Assembly (NCBI GenBank): GCA_963675135.1
Contig: OY776124.1
Location: 7,392,677 to 7,456,676 of the forward strand
Reading direction: 5' to 3'
DNA: 64,000 bases
DNA from: Galeopsis tetrahit
Lineage: Eukaryota > Streptophyta > Magnoliopsida > Lamiales > Lamiaceae
Shown: in pieces, positions 22,153 through 32,091 of the stretch
Position numbering within the stretch: the first letter of the stretch is position 1
Layout of the letters: each line of letters opens with the position of its first letter
Position numbers and translations under genes: made by a program
The notes under the pieces: generated by a model
What the model was told of the DNA's origin: nothing
The model's database searches: none
What the model saw: only the letters and a program-made list of their open reading frames with translations

Positions 22153-22778
22153 TATGGTAGAAGAATTATTTTTTTTTCAATGTAGAAGATGAAGTTCTGT
22201 TAGAAGAAAGAATAAGAAAGAAGAAGAAAGAGAGGAAAGAGAAGAGAGGATGAAACGGTAACAAACGGTAACAAAGGGAGGGGGAGAAAAGGGTTGTCTT
22301 GTGTAATTATTACCTGCCTTGAAGAAAGAAGAAGAGAGAGAAAAGGGCGTCAGACTTTAATATTTTATTCAAAAATAATAGTTAAGCAATATATTTGAAT
22401 GAAGGGTATATTAGTCATTCTAACAAAATTTAAATGAAAAGGGGACCATAATGCCCCTCTCTGTATGTACAGGTTCTGTACATTTAGCACCACCCTATAT
22501 ATATAGACAAAGTCTTGTATACACTCAAGTACATGGTGTACTTGAGTGGATTTTGATTAGTCAACGGTTGACCGTTGACTGGTCAACGGTCAAACTTTGA
22601 TTTTTTATTTTTTTAATTTTTTTTTTCGATTTTTGTTTTGAAAAAGTGTATGTTAGTATATTGAAAAGTGCATCTTTGTTTTTTAAATGAAAAGTGTATG
22701 TTACTATATTGAAAAGTGCAACATTGTTTTTAATGAAAAGTGTATGTTCTTGTAGACACCTAAATTTTAAATTCTTTT

Positions 22779-22876
22779 GGGCCTCTAAAGTCCGATAAAT
22801 GAAGACGGGCCTCTAAAGTCCGATAAATGAAGACGGGCCTCTAAAGTCCCATAAATGAAAATGGGCCTCTAAAGTC
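22779..22876. repeat. 28-bp tandem repeat in the solo LTR
   Basis: About 3.5 copies of gggcctctaaagtccgataa plus atgaagac, in the U3 part upstream of the TATA box. Confidence 0.85.
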
Positions 22877-23127
22877 CAACAAACCAAATCAAGCCCAGAT
22901 ATTGTATTCTTAGCCCATCAAATAATTCAAAATTTGAATTAAGCCCTAACCACTTGCACAAATATCTCCAGCCCATCAAATTTGGCCCACAAAAGCCCTA
23001 AGTTCTACACCTATAAATAGAGGCTTCATTCCATTCATTTCATCATCAAGAAATTAGAAGCATTCAAGGCTCTAAAATTCTCTGGAGAGATTTTAGAGTG
23101 TTCTTCAGCAGTTGGAGGAGCTTCAAA

Positions 23128-23461
23128 GGCGTTCTTCGTGCAAAGCGGCAAGAAGCAGTGTTCGAGTGGAGATCAAGGTGCTAAGCCCTTTCGATTTGGC
23201 GTTTCTTCAAGGCGTTCTTCGTGCAAAGCGGCAAGAAGCAGTGTTCGAGTGGAGATCAAGGTGCTAAGCCTCTTCGATTCGGCGTTTCTTCAAGGCGTTC
23301 TTCGTGCAAAGCGGCAAAAAGCAGCGTTCGAGTGGAGATCAAGGTGCTAAGCCTCTTCGATTCAGCGTTCCTTCAAAGGCGTTCTTCGTGCAAAGCGGCG
23401 AGAAGCAGTGTTCGAGCGGAGATCAAGGTGCTAAGCCTCTTCGATTCGGCGTTTCTTCAAG
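23128..23461. repeat. 83-bp tandem repeat in the solo LTR, four copies
   Basis: Units start ggcgttcttcgtgcaaagcg at 23128, 23211, 23294 and 23378 and run to ggcgtttcttcaa. The period is 83-84, so the open frames across it are repeat artefacts in all three phases. It lies downstream of the TATA box, in the likely R/U5 part. Confidence 0.92.
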
Positions 23462-23496
23462 GAGGAGGTGCTTCATGGATCTTCAACGGCGTTCGT

Positions 23497-23660
23497 CCCG
23501 GAAAAGTCCCGACAAGTCCCGAATAAGTCCCGAAAGTTCTGAATAAGTCCCGGAAAAGTCCCGACAAGTCCCGAATAAGTCCCGAAAGTTCCGAATAAGT
23601 CCCGAAAGTCCCGAATCAGTCCCGGACAAGTCCCGAAATGTCCCGGATAAGTCCCTAAAA
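23497..23660. repeat. AGTCCCGAA-type short tandem repeats in the solo LTR
   Basis: Many copies of a 10-12 base unit agtcccgaat/aagtcccgaaagt directly follow the 83-bp array. This GC-rich run differs strongly in base content from the AT-rich flanks. Confidence 0.85.
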
Positions 23661-24507
23661 TCCACGTTTAATCCAAAATACGGCGTCAAGCCCTTGGATC
23701 AACGTTACAAAGTCCCAAGTTTAAGAACCATCTTCAACGACGTTCATAATAAAAGTCCCTAAAATCAACGTTTAATCCAAAATACGGTGCTAAACCTTTG
23801 GATTAACGTTATAAAGCCCCAAGTACAAGATCGGAGCGGATTCGGCTGCGGATTCGACCCCAAAAAGCTCAAGAAATTCAAGAAGTTCAAGAAGAGAGAA
23901 TCAGAGGAGAAAATTAGAGATTGTAACCCACAAATACTCGATTTTAATCCAAAATTAAATACATCGTTTACCATTTTCGGGTTTTTATATTTAATTCACG
24001 AATTTGTGTTTATAGTTCTTATAACTTAAAAGTGTATGTTATATTAATGAAAAATGTATATTACTATAACTGAAAAATGTATGTTATGTTATTATAACTG
24101 AAAAGTGTATGATCTATTAATGAAAAGTGTATGTTATTATAACTGAAAAGTGTATGATATATTAATGAAAAGTGTAAATTATATATTAATGAAAAGTGTA
24201 TGTTATTATAACTAAAAAGTGTATGATCTATTAATGATTATAACTGAAAAGTGTATGTTCTATTAATGATAAATGTAAGTTATATATTAATGAAAAGTGT
24301 ATGTTATTATAACTGAAAATATGTTATTATAACTGAAAAGTGTATGTTAATATAGTTGAAAATAACATTGAAAAATGTAAATTTTCTGTAACAAAAAATT
24401 GAAAAAAAAAAATTGAAAAAAAAAAGTCAAAGTTTAACCGGTCAATGGTTGACCGGTCAAAGTTCACTCAAGTACATCATGTACATGAGTGCACAAGAGA
24501 CACACTC

Positions 24508-24752
24508 ATATATATATATATAAAATATATCCTAGTACGTGTATATATATTATATATATAAAAAAATCTTGATTAAATAGGAATGAATTATTTTTAAAAT
24601 CATATAAGTTTCTTATTTAAAAGAAAAATGAAAATTTAAATGCATTTTTAAAATAACAAACTTGAAAATTTTAGGGGTTACAATATTGTAGGGAAAAAAA
24701 TATAGTTGATTGAGTAATATATTTAAATATCTTACACATTGCTCAATTTCAG
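24508..24752 (+). other. AT-rich, probable intron of the HPR3-like gene
   Basis: Ends in cattgctcaatttcag, a good 3' splice site directly before the codons of the interrupted reductase exon. The upstream exon is not found in the window. Confidence 0.5.
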
Positions 24753-25425
24753 GCTTTTCAGCTTAGAGGCAAACAGCTTGGAATGGTCGGGTCAGAGTCG
24801 GTCCTAGGAATATCTGGGCCTGAATCGAATTTTTAAAAAAGGCCCCATTTCTTAATATTTTTTATTCTATAAGAACTTATTAAACATAATGTAAAACAAT
24901 TTCGGACTAACAATATAGAATTTTTTTTTTTACTCATTTTAGAATTTCTAATTTTTAATTAATAAATTTGTAAGATTTTAAGTTATTTAATTTTAAGAGG
25001 TTTTTCAGGTTTTTAATGTAATTATTATGATTTTTTGAAACTTTAATGAGATTTTTAGAATTTTTTATTTAGACAATTTTAGATTTTTGGAATTTTAGAT
25101 TTTTTATACGAGTAATTTTTAATTTTAATGAGATTTTTAGAAATTTTTAATATTATTTTTTTATTTTCAAATTTAAAGGATGTAAATTGAACTATTTATT
25201 CGAAGTCTCAATTTTTTCAACAAAAAATGATGTAAATTGAGCACAGTAAGATGTAAATTGAAAAAGTGAAAACTTTAAAAGATATAAACTGAATTAGTTC
25301 TTTGTTGAGACTTTTTTTTATTAGTTTTTCCTTCTCTTCTCCTTCACTATTTTTTTTCTTTTTTAGCCCTTCTCTTTATGAGTCTTGTATAATTATATTA
25401 ATATTTTATATTAATTATATATATA

Positions 25426-26158
25426 TGATGCGGCCTAAAATTGTCACCTCAGGAGATGTCGACACGTGTACAGAGGACAAGATTTATGTGGAGATAGATA
25501 TGTGAAGAGAACTCCTCCAGATATAAAATCCCTTCGGATGTCCTTCTAGAAGGAGCTCCACCTAAGGGTATCGAGGGAGAAATATCAGGAAGACCAGGTT
25601 CTGAGGGAAATTGGTCTGCCTAGATTTCCGGAGGAATTTCCTATAAAAGGGGATAAGAGCAGGTAAATGAAGACTAATTATTCCTTTTACTCAAACGGCT
25701 AGAATTTAGTAGGCGAAGTGGTTGCGATTCTTGAGGGAGAGGAGATTTGTAGACTCGTTCAAGGATAGAGGAAGGGCCGATCCGAGAAAGGGGGAAAATC
25801 TAATTCCCTTTCGAGGGAACTCCTCTATAAATAGCCGAGCCTAGGTACATTAACAGGTTACGATCTCTGAAAACTACTTAATCTTATTATACTTCTTTTA
25901 TAAAGCTCCTGAATCTCTTCTCCGAGAATCCTATCATTAAAAAGAGGACTTTTAAGTCCCCATTATTGACTGAATCACATATATTGACTTGAGCGTCGGA
26001 GTGTTCGCGCCGGATTCCCCTCCGGCGTGTCTTTTGCAGGTTCTTGGAGGATTCTTTTGAAGGAGACTTTTGACCCGGATTCTTCATATACTGGTTCAAG
26101 AATCTGGATATCTGACGTGGGAGATATCTAGCTTATCCGTGCAAATTTTGGCACAACA
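25426..26158 (+). repeat. 5' LTR of the gypsy element
   Basis: Starts tgatgcggcctaaaattg and ends ttttggcacaaca. A TATA box (tataaata) is at 25826-25833. The minus-strand open frame inside it occurs in both LTRs and is not a gene. Confidence 0.93.
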
Positions 26159-26160
26159 AC

Positions 26161-26178
26161 TGGCGCCGTCTGTGGGAA
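26161..26178 (+). other. Primer binding site of the gypsy element
   Basis: tggcgccgtctgtgggaa begins two bases after the LTR. It is the usual PBS form of plant Tat/Athila-type elements. I do not assign the tRNA with certainty. Confidence 0.8.
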
Positions 26179-26222
26179 GCGTCTAAGAGATCTTCTCACG
26201 AAATTTCTACTTGTTTTGAACG

Positions 26223-27919
26223 ATGGGCGGAGGAAATAACACAATTACGCCTACTCTAGGGAAGAAGACTCTTCCGGGGGATATCCCTCCCCTATCATCC
26301 GATCCAGCATCGAAGGGAGGCCGTGGAAAGGACCCTATGTATGTCCCTTCTGGATCGAATCCGCCAATAGCCCCGGCCACCACGCCAATCCCGGGCCTGG
26401 GTGACGGAGTGATGGAGAATGCTGAAATCCCAGAGGTCTGGGCCTCACATTCTCAACATGGGGATGCTTTGAGCGCAGAACCATTCCTGGTTTCTCCAGA
26501 TCAGTTGAACGCCCTCATTGACCGAGCTGTAGAAAGAGCTTTTGCAGCCCAAGGAGGTCGAGCCCCGAGAACCGTACCAGTGAACGCGGAGATGCCTACT
26601 CCGAGACTTCAGGACGAGGCCCCCGGGGCCTCCCAAGCACTTTCTAAGGAAGAGGGAGTACGAGTAGAGGGAGATGAGAAAGCGCCCTCTCGGGCAGAAA
26701 GAAGTATCCCCCCTCGGGGTGCAAGAAGGAATGCAGACTTGATGTCCCGAGAGATAGACCCCCCCGAAGGAGAAGAGAGTACAGATGACACCTATCCGGG
26801 CCCAGTCAGCGACCAACTACAGGCCCTACAGAAGGAAATGAAAGATATGAGGAAGTAGATGAGTAACCGAACGAGTAGGTCCGCTTACGTTACTGGATGT
26901 CAGTTTTCCTTTAACATATTGCAGGATGAGTTACCATTCAACTTCAAACCCCTCAACTTCGAGTACGATGGCACCGCAGACCCCTACGAGCACCTGGTAA
27001 GATTTGAGAATGCAGCCCTGCTACATCGATACGGGGAAGGGGTCAAATGTAGGGTGTTCTTAACCACATTGGCTAAGGCGGCACAAAAGTGGTTCGCCCA
27101 GCTTGAACCCAATACCATTCGATCATGGGAGGAGTTCAGCGAATTATTCCTCCATCAGTTCGCGAGCGCCCGGAGGCAGCCGCGGGCCATGTTAACCCTC
27201 TACAATATGAGGCAAGGAGAAAATGAGAGTTTGAGAGCCTTTCTCTGGAGATTCAATCAGGCAGCTCTGGAGATCCCTACCGCCTCTCCAGAGGTGAAGA
27301 TCAACGCCCTAACCAATGGGTTGCGCGACGGAGATTTCTTTTCCTCCTTGACCAAGAAGCCAGTCCAAAACTTTGACGAGTTATTACACAGAGCGGAGAA
27401 ATACGTCACCTTGGAGGAGGTTCGTAAAGCTAAGAGACTAGAAGTTAGACCACATGACCGGGAGAGAAGGAGGGAGCCACTCTCAAGACGATCCAGTCTA
27501 GAGGTCCCTCGGGGTTCCGGGCCATTGGGAAATTCTAACTCCTCTGGGGTCCCCGTTCGGGCCCTCGAGGGAGGTTCGAGAAGTATACACCTCTAAGGAT
27601 AGAGCCTGCTGAAGTACTGGAAGTAGCGGGCGATCACCCCGATTTGAAATTCCCCCACTCCAGAGGTAGGGGCCTTCAGAAACTAAAATCGGATCGATTC
27701 TGCAGATTCCATAACGAATACGGACATGACACGAACCACTGCTATCACCTGAAGGATGAAATCGAGAGGATGATCCAGGCGGGACATCTGAAAGAATTTA
27801 TATTCCGAGATAGGCAGGGCCCTCGAGGGCAGAAGCGGAAGGAACACGACCGGAAGCCGGAGGAAAAGGAACCCAAAGAGGCAGCCGAGGACATGCCCCC
27901 TCCGCCGCCAAAAAGATGA
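26223..27919 (+). pseudogene. gag: gypsy gag (one stop, one frameshift)
   Basis: The first part, 26223-26858, is Pro/Gly-rich and ends at a TAG (26856-26858). The same frame resumes at once at 26859 and encodes the retrotransposon gag core with FNFKPLNFEYDGTADPYEHL, RVFLTTLAKAAQKWF and W.EFSELFLHQF. A frameshift near 27540-27580 leads to the third part, ending at 27919, which carries a zinc-knuckle-like CRFHNEYGHDTNHC near 27698-27740 and a Lys/Glu-rich tail closing with poly-Pro. Gag forms the particle shell. The in-frame TAG may be an inactivating point change or a leaky stop. Confidence 0.88.
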
Positions 27920-27934
27920 GTAATTCACATAATC

Positions 27935-30900
27935 ATGGGGGGTCCCGCGGACGGAGATTCTTTCCGAAAGAGAAAACAAAGTGTTCGAGCCTTGAGGGAT
28001 GGACAGGGAAGCCAACCGAATGAGGTAGGGCGCTTGGCGGAGACACCCAATATCAAGTTCGGGCCAGAGGACGTAAGGGAAATTAAAGAGAATCACAATG
28101 ATGCCTTGGTGATCACTACTGATATAGCAGGATTTGATGTCGCCCGAATCTTTGTAGACACGGGAAGCTCGACCAATATTATGTTTTTTGAATTTTTTAA
28201 GAGGATGGAGTTGAATGTGAAGTTGTGGCCTGTAGATACCTCCTTATACGGTTTCTCCAGAGGGGCTATCCAGCCCCTAGGGTCTGTAATGTTGCAGGTA
28301 GGATTGGGAGATGCTCTAACCCGGAAGGTTCACATAGTAGAATTCCTCATAGTGGATATCCCCTCATCATATAACGTGGTGATGGGAAGACCTAGCCTGA
28401 ATCTTTTCCAAACGGCCATCTCCAAATTCCATATGAAAATGAAGTTCCCCACGGCTGGAGGAGTAGGAGAAGTAAGAGGGGACCAGTATCAAGCACAGAA
28501 GTGCTACGCAGAGTCTGTGAAGATGGCAGATAGAGCATTGACCAGGGGACTGGAAAGATCGAAGGAAGATGACCCCGAACTAAAGAAGAAGAAAATGGAA
28601 GGGATCACACCCGAACAGGTGAACGTTAAGACAGATGAAAAGCTGATGAACGTGGAGCTCTTTCCCGGAAAAGTTAGCTTCGCCACCAAGATAGGGACCC
28701 AACTGGGACCCGAAATAACAGAAAAGGTAATCTCTACATTACGTCGAAATTCTGATATATTTGCATTTTCTCCAGCTGACATGATAGGTATTCCCCCGGA
28801 GATAGCCATACATTGCCTTAATGTCGACCCAAAAGCAAGGCCAGTAAAACAAAAGCTACGGAATTTTGGTATTGAGAAGAACAATATAGTGAAAGAAGAG
28901 GTTGAGAAGTTATTGGAAGCAGGACATATCGTGAAAGTACAATTCCCGGAATGGCTATCCAATGCGGTGTTAGTATCTAAGGGAGCCGGGAAATGGAGGA
29001 TGTGTATTGACTTCAGAGACCTCAACAAAGCGTGCCCTAAGGATCATTACCTGCTGCCGAGAATAGATCAATTAGTGGATGCGACCTCAGGCTTTGAGCT
29101 ACTGAGTATGATGGATGCGTATCAAGGTTACCACCAGATCCAGCGGAACCCCACAGATGTCCCTAAGGTGTGCTTCATAGCAGCGTGTGGAACGTTTGGT
29201 TATGTCCGAATGCCCTTCGGGTTAATCAATGTAGGTGCAACGTATCAGAGGATGGTTGATGCTGTCTTTCGAGGGCAGATAGGGAGAAACATGGAAATTT
29301 ACGTAGATGATATGTTGGCCAAGAGCGTGAAAGCAGAAAAGCATGTGGAGGACCTGGAGGAGATCTTCCAGGTTATTCGAGAGAATGGTATCAAATTGAA
29401 CCCGGCCAAATGCTCTTTCGGGGTGAAGTCGGGGAAGTTCCTGGGATACATGGTTACTCAGAGAGGGATAGAGGTGAACCCAGCTAAAGTAAAGGTTGTA
29501 CTAGATATGCAGCCACCAAGGAACGTGAAGGAGCTCCAGACGTTAAATGGTAGAATCACGGCGCTGAGTAGATTCATAGCTAGGTCTGCTGAGAAGAGTC
29601 ACCCCTTCTTCAAAATCTTGAAAAAGGGAACCAAGTTCGAGTGGGACGAGACATGCCAGAAGGCCTTTGAGGATCTAAAACACCACCTGTCCCAGTTGCC
29701 GAAGCTGATCAAACCCTCCCCCGGAGATACTCTCATCTTGTATCTCTCCGTAGGGGAATTCTCGCTGAGCACAGCTCTGGTAAAAGAAGAAGGACCCATC
29801 CAGCACCCTATCTATTACGTCAGTAAGGTCATTCAAGGGGCTGAAACTCGATACTCAGAAATTGAGAAGGCTGCTCTAGCCGTAGTATTTACAGCGCGGA
29901 GATTGCGCCCGTATTTTCTTTCCTATAAAATATTGGTCCGCACTAATTACTCATTGAAACAGGTTATCGACCGAGCAGACCTCTCTGGAAGGATGGTGAA
30001 ATGGGCAATAGAGCTCCAGGAATATGACGTGGACTTTGAGCCACGGAGGGCCATAAAAGCCCAGGCTTTGTCTGACTTTATCCAAGAATCCACCAAACCA
30101 GAAGAAACAGAAGGATGGAAAGTATATGTGGATGGTTCAGTAACCCTGAGTGGATGCGGAGCAGGCATATTGCTGATGAACCCCCAAGGAGAGTCCCTAC
30201 AGTTTACAGTGCGATTACAATTTATGACTTCAAACAATGGAGCGGAGTATGAAGCCCTGATCAGAGGAATGGAGATGGCGGCCGAGTTGGGAGCTCTAAA
30301 GGTAATCTTATATTCCGATTCCCAATTGGTAGTTCAACAGGTAAATGGAGAATACGCGGCCAAAGACAACAGGATGGCTGCTTACCTGGAACGGGCTAAA
30401 GAAATAATGGGCAAATTCCAAGATTGCAAGGTGATCCAAGTTCCTCGAGAAGAAAATGTACAGGCTGATAGCCTCTCCAAACTTGCCAGTTCCACTGAAT
30501 TTGAGGGACGGGGAACGATGACTTTGGTGGTAGCAGAAAAGGAGGTTCTTGGGAGCCCCATTGGCTCCATTGAGGAAGGAGACGATTGGAGGAAAGATAT
30601 CTGTGCAGAGCTCACCAGAGGAGCAGATACCCCCACTACTCGAGAGGCCCGAGCTCTCAGGATCAAATATTGCATCATCGGAGGATATCTATACAAGAAG
30701 TCGTTTACCCAACCATACTTGAGGTGCATATCAACCCGAGAGGCAGCTTATACGCTCAAAGAAATTCACGAAGGCCAGGCAGCCAGCCATGAAGGGTACA
30801 AAACAATGGTAAAGAAAGCCTTGAGGGTTGGATTATACTGGCCCTCCATGACAAGAGATGCCAAAGAATTCGTGAAGAAATGCACGAAATGCCAAAGGAA

Positions 30901-31738
30901 TGGCCCCCTGATCAGGACCCCTGAAGAGGAGATGGGGGCTATGCACTCTCCGTGTCCCTTCGCCAAATGGGGAGTGGACCTGGTGGGACCCTTTCCTCCA
31001 GCTTCAGGAGGAAGAAAATTCTTGATAGTAGCAGTGGATTATTTTAGTAAGTGGGTTGAGGCCGCCCCCTTAGCTACAATAGATGAGGAGAACGTGATCA
31101 GATTCTTGAGGAGACAGATCTGCTGCAGGTTCGGAGTACCTAGGATACTGGTCTCCGACAATGGGACACGATTCAACGGAGAAAATGTACGAGGATGGTG
31201 TGCAAGGCTAAATATATTGCAAAGATTCACTTCCGTAGCTTATCCCCAAGCTAACGGCCAGGTGAAAGTTACCAATCGAACTATAGTAGATGGTATCCGG
31301 ACAAGACTGACGAAAATAGGTGGGGGATGGGTGAACGAGTTAGACAATGTATTGTGGTCCTATAGGACCAGTCCAAAGACAGCAACTGGAGAGTCCCCTT
31401 TTCAGTTGGTATATGGAGCCGCAGCAGTAATACCTCCAGAGGCCGTATTGCAATCCCACCGAATTGCCCGATTTGAAGAACATCAAAATGAGAAACTAAT
31501 GAGAGAAGCTTTGGATTTAATGGAGGAAGAAAGAGAGATGGCCCGAGTACGCGCTGAAAGATACAAGAGTCGAATCAAAGCTGCATATGACCGAAGGGTG
31601 ATCCCAAGGTCCTTCAGAGTGGGAGATCTGGTGCTGAGAAGAGCGGATGCACTAAAGAACACAGGGAAGCTGGAGCCCAACTGGGAAGGTCCATACAGAG
31701 TCACGGAGGTACTGAAGGGAGGAGCCTATAGATTGTAG
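27935..31738 (+). CDS. pol: gypsy pol polyprotein, 1267 aa, integrase Glu replaced
   Basis: In the same frame as the end of gag, separated by one TGA (27917-27919). Domains: aspartic protease DTGSS at residues 75-79; reverse transcriptase with KWRMCIDFRDLN and catalytic YVDD near 456; a connected RNase H; a second RNase H starting VYVDGS near 731 with E (GAEYEAL) and D (SDSQLV); integrase zinc finger H..H..C..C near 944-985; integrase core with D (GVDLVGPF) and D (VSDNG). The third catalytic residue, normally Glu in the GQ.E.TNR motif, is Lys at about residue 1111 (codon aaa at 31265-31267). The frame is otherwise uninterrupted. The protein would copy RNA to DNA, but integration should fail. 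The stop TAG is at 31736-31738. Confidence 0.93.
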   Translation: MGGPADGDSFRKRKQSVRALRDGQGSQPNEVGRLAETPNIKFGPEDVREIKENHNDALVITTDIAGFDVARIFVDTGSSTNIMFFEFFKRMELNVKLWPVDTSLYGFSRGAIQPLGSVMLQVGLGDALTRKVHIVEFLIVDIPSSYNVVMGRPSLNLFQTAISKFHMKMKFPTAGGVGEVRGDQYQAQKCYAESVKMADRALTRGLERSKEDDPELKKKKMEGITPEQVNVKTDEKLMNVELFPGKVSFATKIGTQLGPEITEKVISTLRRNSDIFAFSPADMIGIPPEIAIHCLNVDPKARPVKQKLRNFGIEKNNIVKEEVEKLLEAGHIVKVQFPEWLSNAVLVSKGAGKWRMCIDFRDLNKACPKDHYLLPRIDQLVDATSGFELLSMMDAYQGYHQIQRNPTDVPKVCFIAACGTFGYVRMPFGLINVGATYQRMVDAVFRGQIGRNMEIYVDDMLAKSVKAEKHVEDLEEIFQVIRENGIKLNPAKCSFGVKSGKFLGYMVTQRGIEVNPAKVKVVLDMQPPRNVKELQTLNGRITALSRFIARSAEKSHPFFKILKKGTKFEWDETCQKAFEDLKHHLSQLPKLIKPSPGDTLILYLSVGEFSLSTALVKEEGPIQHPIYYVSKVIQGAETRYSEIEKAALAVVFTARRLRPYFLSYKILVRTNYSLKQVIDRADLSGRMVKWAIELQEYDVDFEPRRAIKAQALSDFIQESTKPEETEGWKVYVDGSVTLSGCGAGILLMNPQGESLQFTVRLQFMTSNNGAEYEALIRGMEMAAELGALKVILYSDSQLVVQQVNGEYAAKDNRMAAYLERAKEIMGKFQDCKVIQVPREENVQADSLSKLASSTEFEGRGTMTLVVAEKEVLGSPIGSIEEGDDWRKDICAELTRGADTPTTREARALRIKYCIIGGYLYKKSFTQPYLRCISTREAAYTLKEIHEGQAASHEGYKTMVKKALRVGLYWPSMTRDAKEFVKKCTKCQRNGPLIRTPEEEMGAMHSPCPFAKWGVDLVGPFPPASGGRKFLIVAVDYFSKWVEAAPLATIDEENVIRFLRRQICCRFGVPRILVSDNGTRFNGENVRGWCARLNILQRFTSVAYPQANGQVKVTNRTIVDGIRTRLTKIGGGWVNELDNVLWSYRTSPKTATGESPFQLVYGAAAVIPPEAVLQSHRIARFEEHQNEKLMREALDLMEEEREMARVRAERYKSRIKAAYDRRVIPRSFRVGDLVLRRADALKNTGKLEPNWEGPYRVTEVLKGGAYRL

Positions 31739-32091
31739 AGCATGGAGGGGGTCAATATAGCTAGACCCTGGAATATTTGTCACTTGAAGAGATTTTTTGT
31801 CTGAAGAAAATGTAAGGTTTTGAGACCATTCGTGAATTGATATTGATTCTTGTTTTTACTTAACGTATTCAATAGCTTCACCGGAGCTCTTTTTCCCTCT
31901 TTTCGGGTTTCCCCCTGGGGTTTTTCCGTAGAGAGGTTTTTAATGAGGCCGGTATAGGTTATATATCGCCTATGTTGAGAACTAATAATTTATCAATAAA
32001 GCTTCTTCCCTTTTTGAAGAATTATGCAGAGTTATTATGTCTTGATTATTCTCTTTTCATGTTAATGTGTAAATGTGAATCCTGAAAATAC
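31739..32091 (+). other. gypsy downstream non-coding region
   Basis: Begins just after the pol stop. The sequence still resembles polyprotein codons for a few residues (W..G.Y....G..R), which suggests that the original stop was later. Then non-coding up to the tandem array. Confidence 0.5.

Larger units (their letters stand above)
12877..22495. mobile_element. Multi-gene Mutator-like element with FAR1-type transposase, 9.6 kb
   Basis: The left end reads cggtaatgctgtttgtacag and the complement of the right end reads gggtggtgctaaatgtacag. Both continue with a TGTAC(A/G)TACA match, giving short imperfect TIRs. Both ends are flanked by the 9-bp direct repeat tatatatat (12868-12876 and 22496-22504); 9 bp is the usual Mutator duplication length, but the sequence is low-complexity. 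Inside are a FAR1-type transposase (plus), a B3 gene (minus), a two-exon gene (plus), a 123-aa gene (plus), a hybrid-binding-domain gene (minus) and two tandem arrays. The genes have their own leaders and TATA-like boxes, which suggests that they were transcribed separately. Confidence 0.75.
22751..24014 (+). mobile_element. Solo LTR with GTTCT target duplication
   Basis: Starts tgtagacacctaaatttt, a common start of plant gypsy LTRs, and ends tttgtgtttata. It is flanked by gttct at 22746-22750 and 24015-24019. Removing it and one duplication rebuilds a perfect aagtgtatgttcttataact unit of the host array, which proves the insertion. A TATA box (tataaata) is at 23012-23019. The 3' end is TA, not the usual CA. 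No internal region is present, so the element was reduced by LTR-LTR recombination. Confidence 0.85.
22506..24507. mobile_element. TIR element (MITE-like) with TTGAC-rich ends, split by a solo LTR
   Basis: The left end gtcttgtatacactcaag and the complement of the right end (gtctcttgtgcactcatg) continue into a matching gtacat(g/c)(g/a)tgtacttgagtg, then into clusters of TTGAC/GTCAA. The flanks are atatatata on both sides (22497-22505 and 24508-24516). The inside (22640-22750 and 24020-24360) is a low-complexity field of the unit aaaagtgtatgttattataactg. Without the solo LTR the element is about 730 bp. It has no coding capacity. It sits in the TA run that is also the right duplication of the big MULE. 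Confidence 0.75.

Noticed and set aside
23138..23546. Three overlapping proteins with SSCKAARSSVR repeats
   Set aside because: They are the three phases of the 83-bp tandem repeat in the solo LTR. The period is not a multiple of three and no gene structure is present.
25302..25505. A 67-aa hydrophobic protein
   Set aside because: It crosses from AT-rich MITE sequence into the gypsy LTR and is low-complexity; no support as a gene.
25887..26099. A 70-aa minus-strand protein inside the gypsy LTR
   Set aside because: The same frame occurs in both LTRs because they are near-identical, and it lacks any known domain or separate support.
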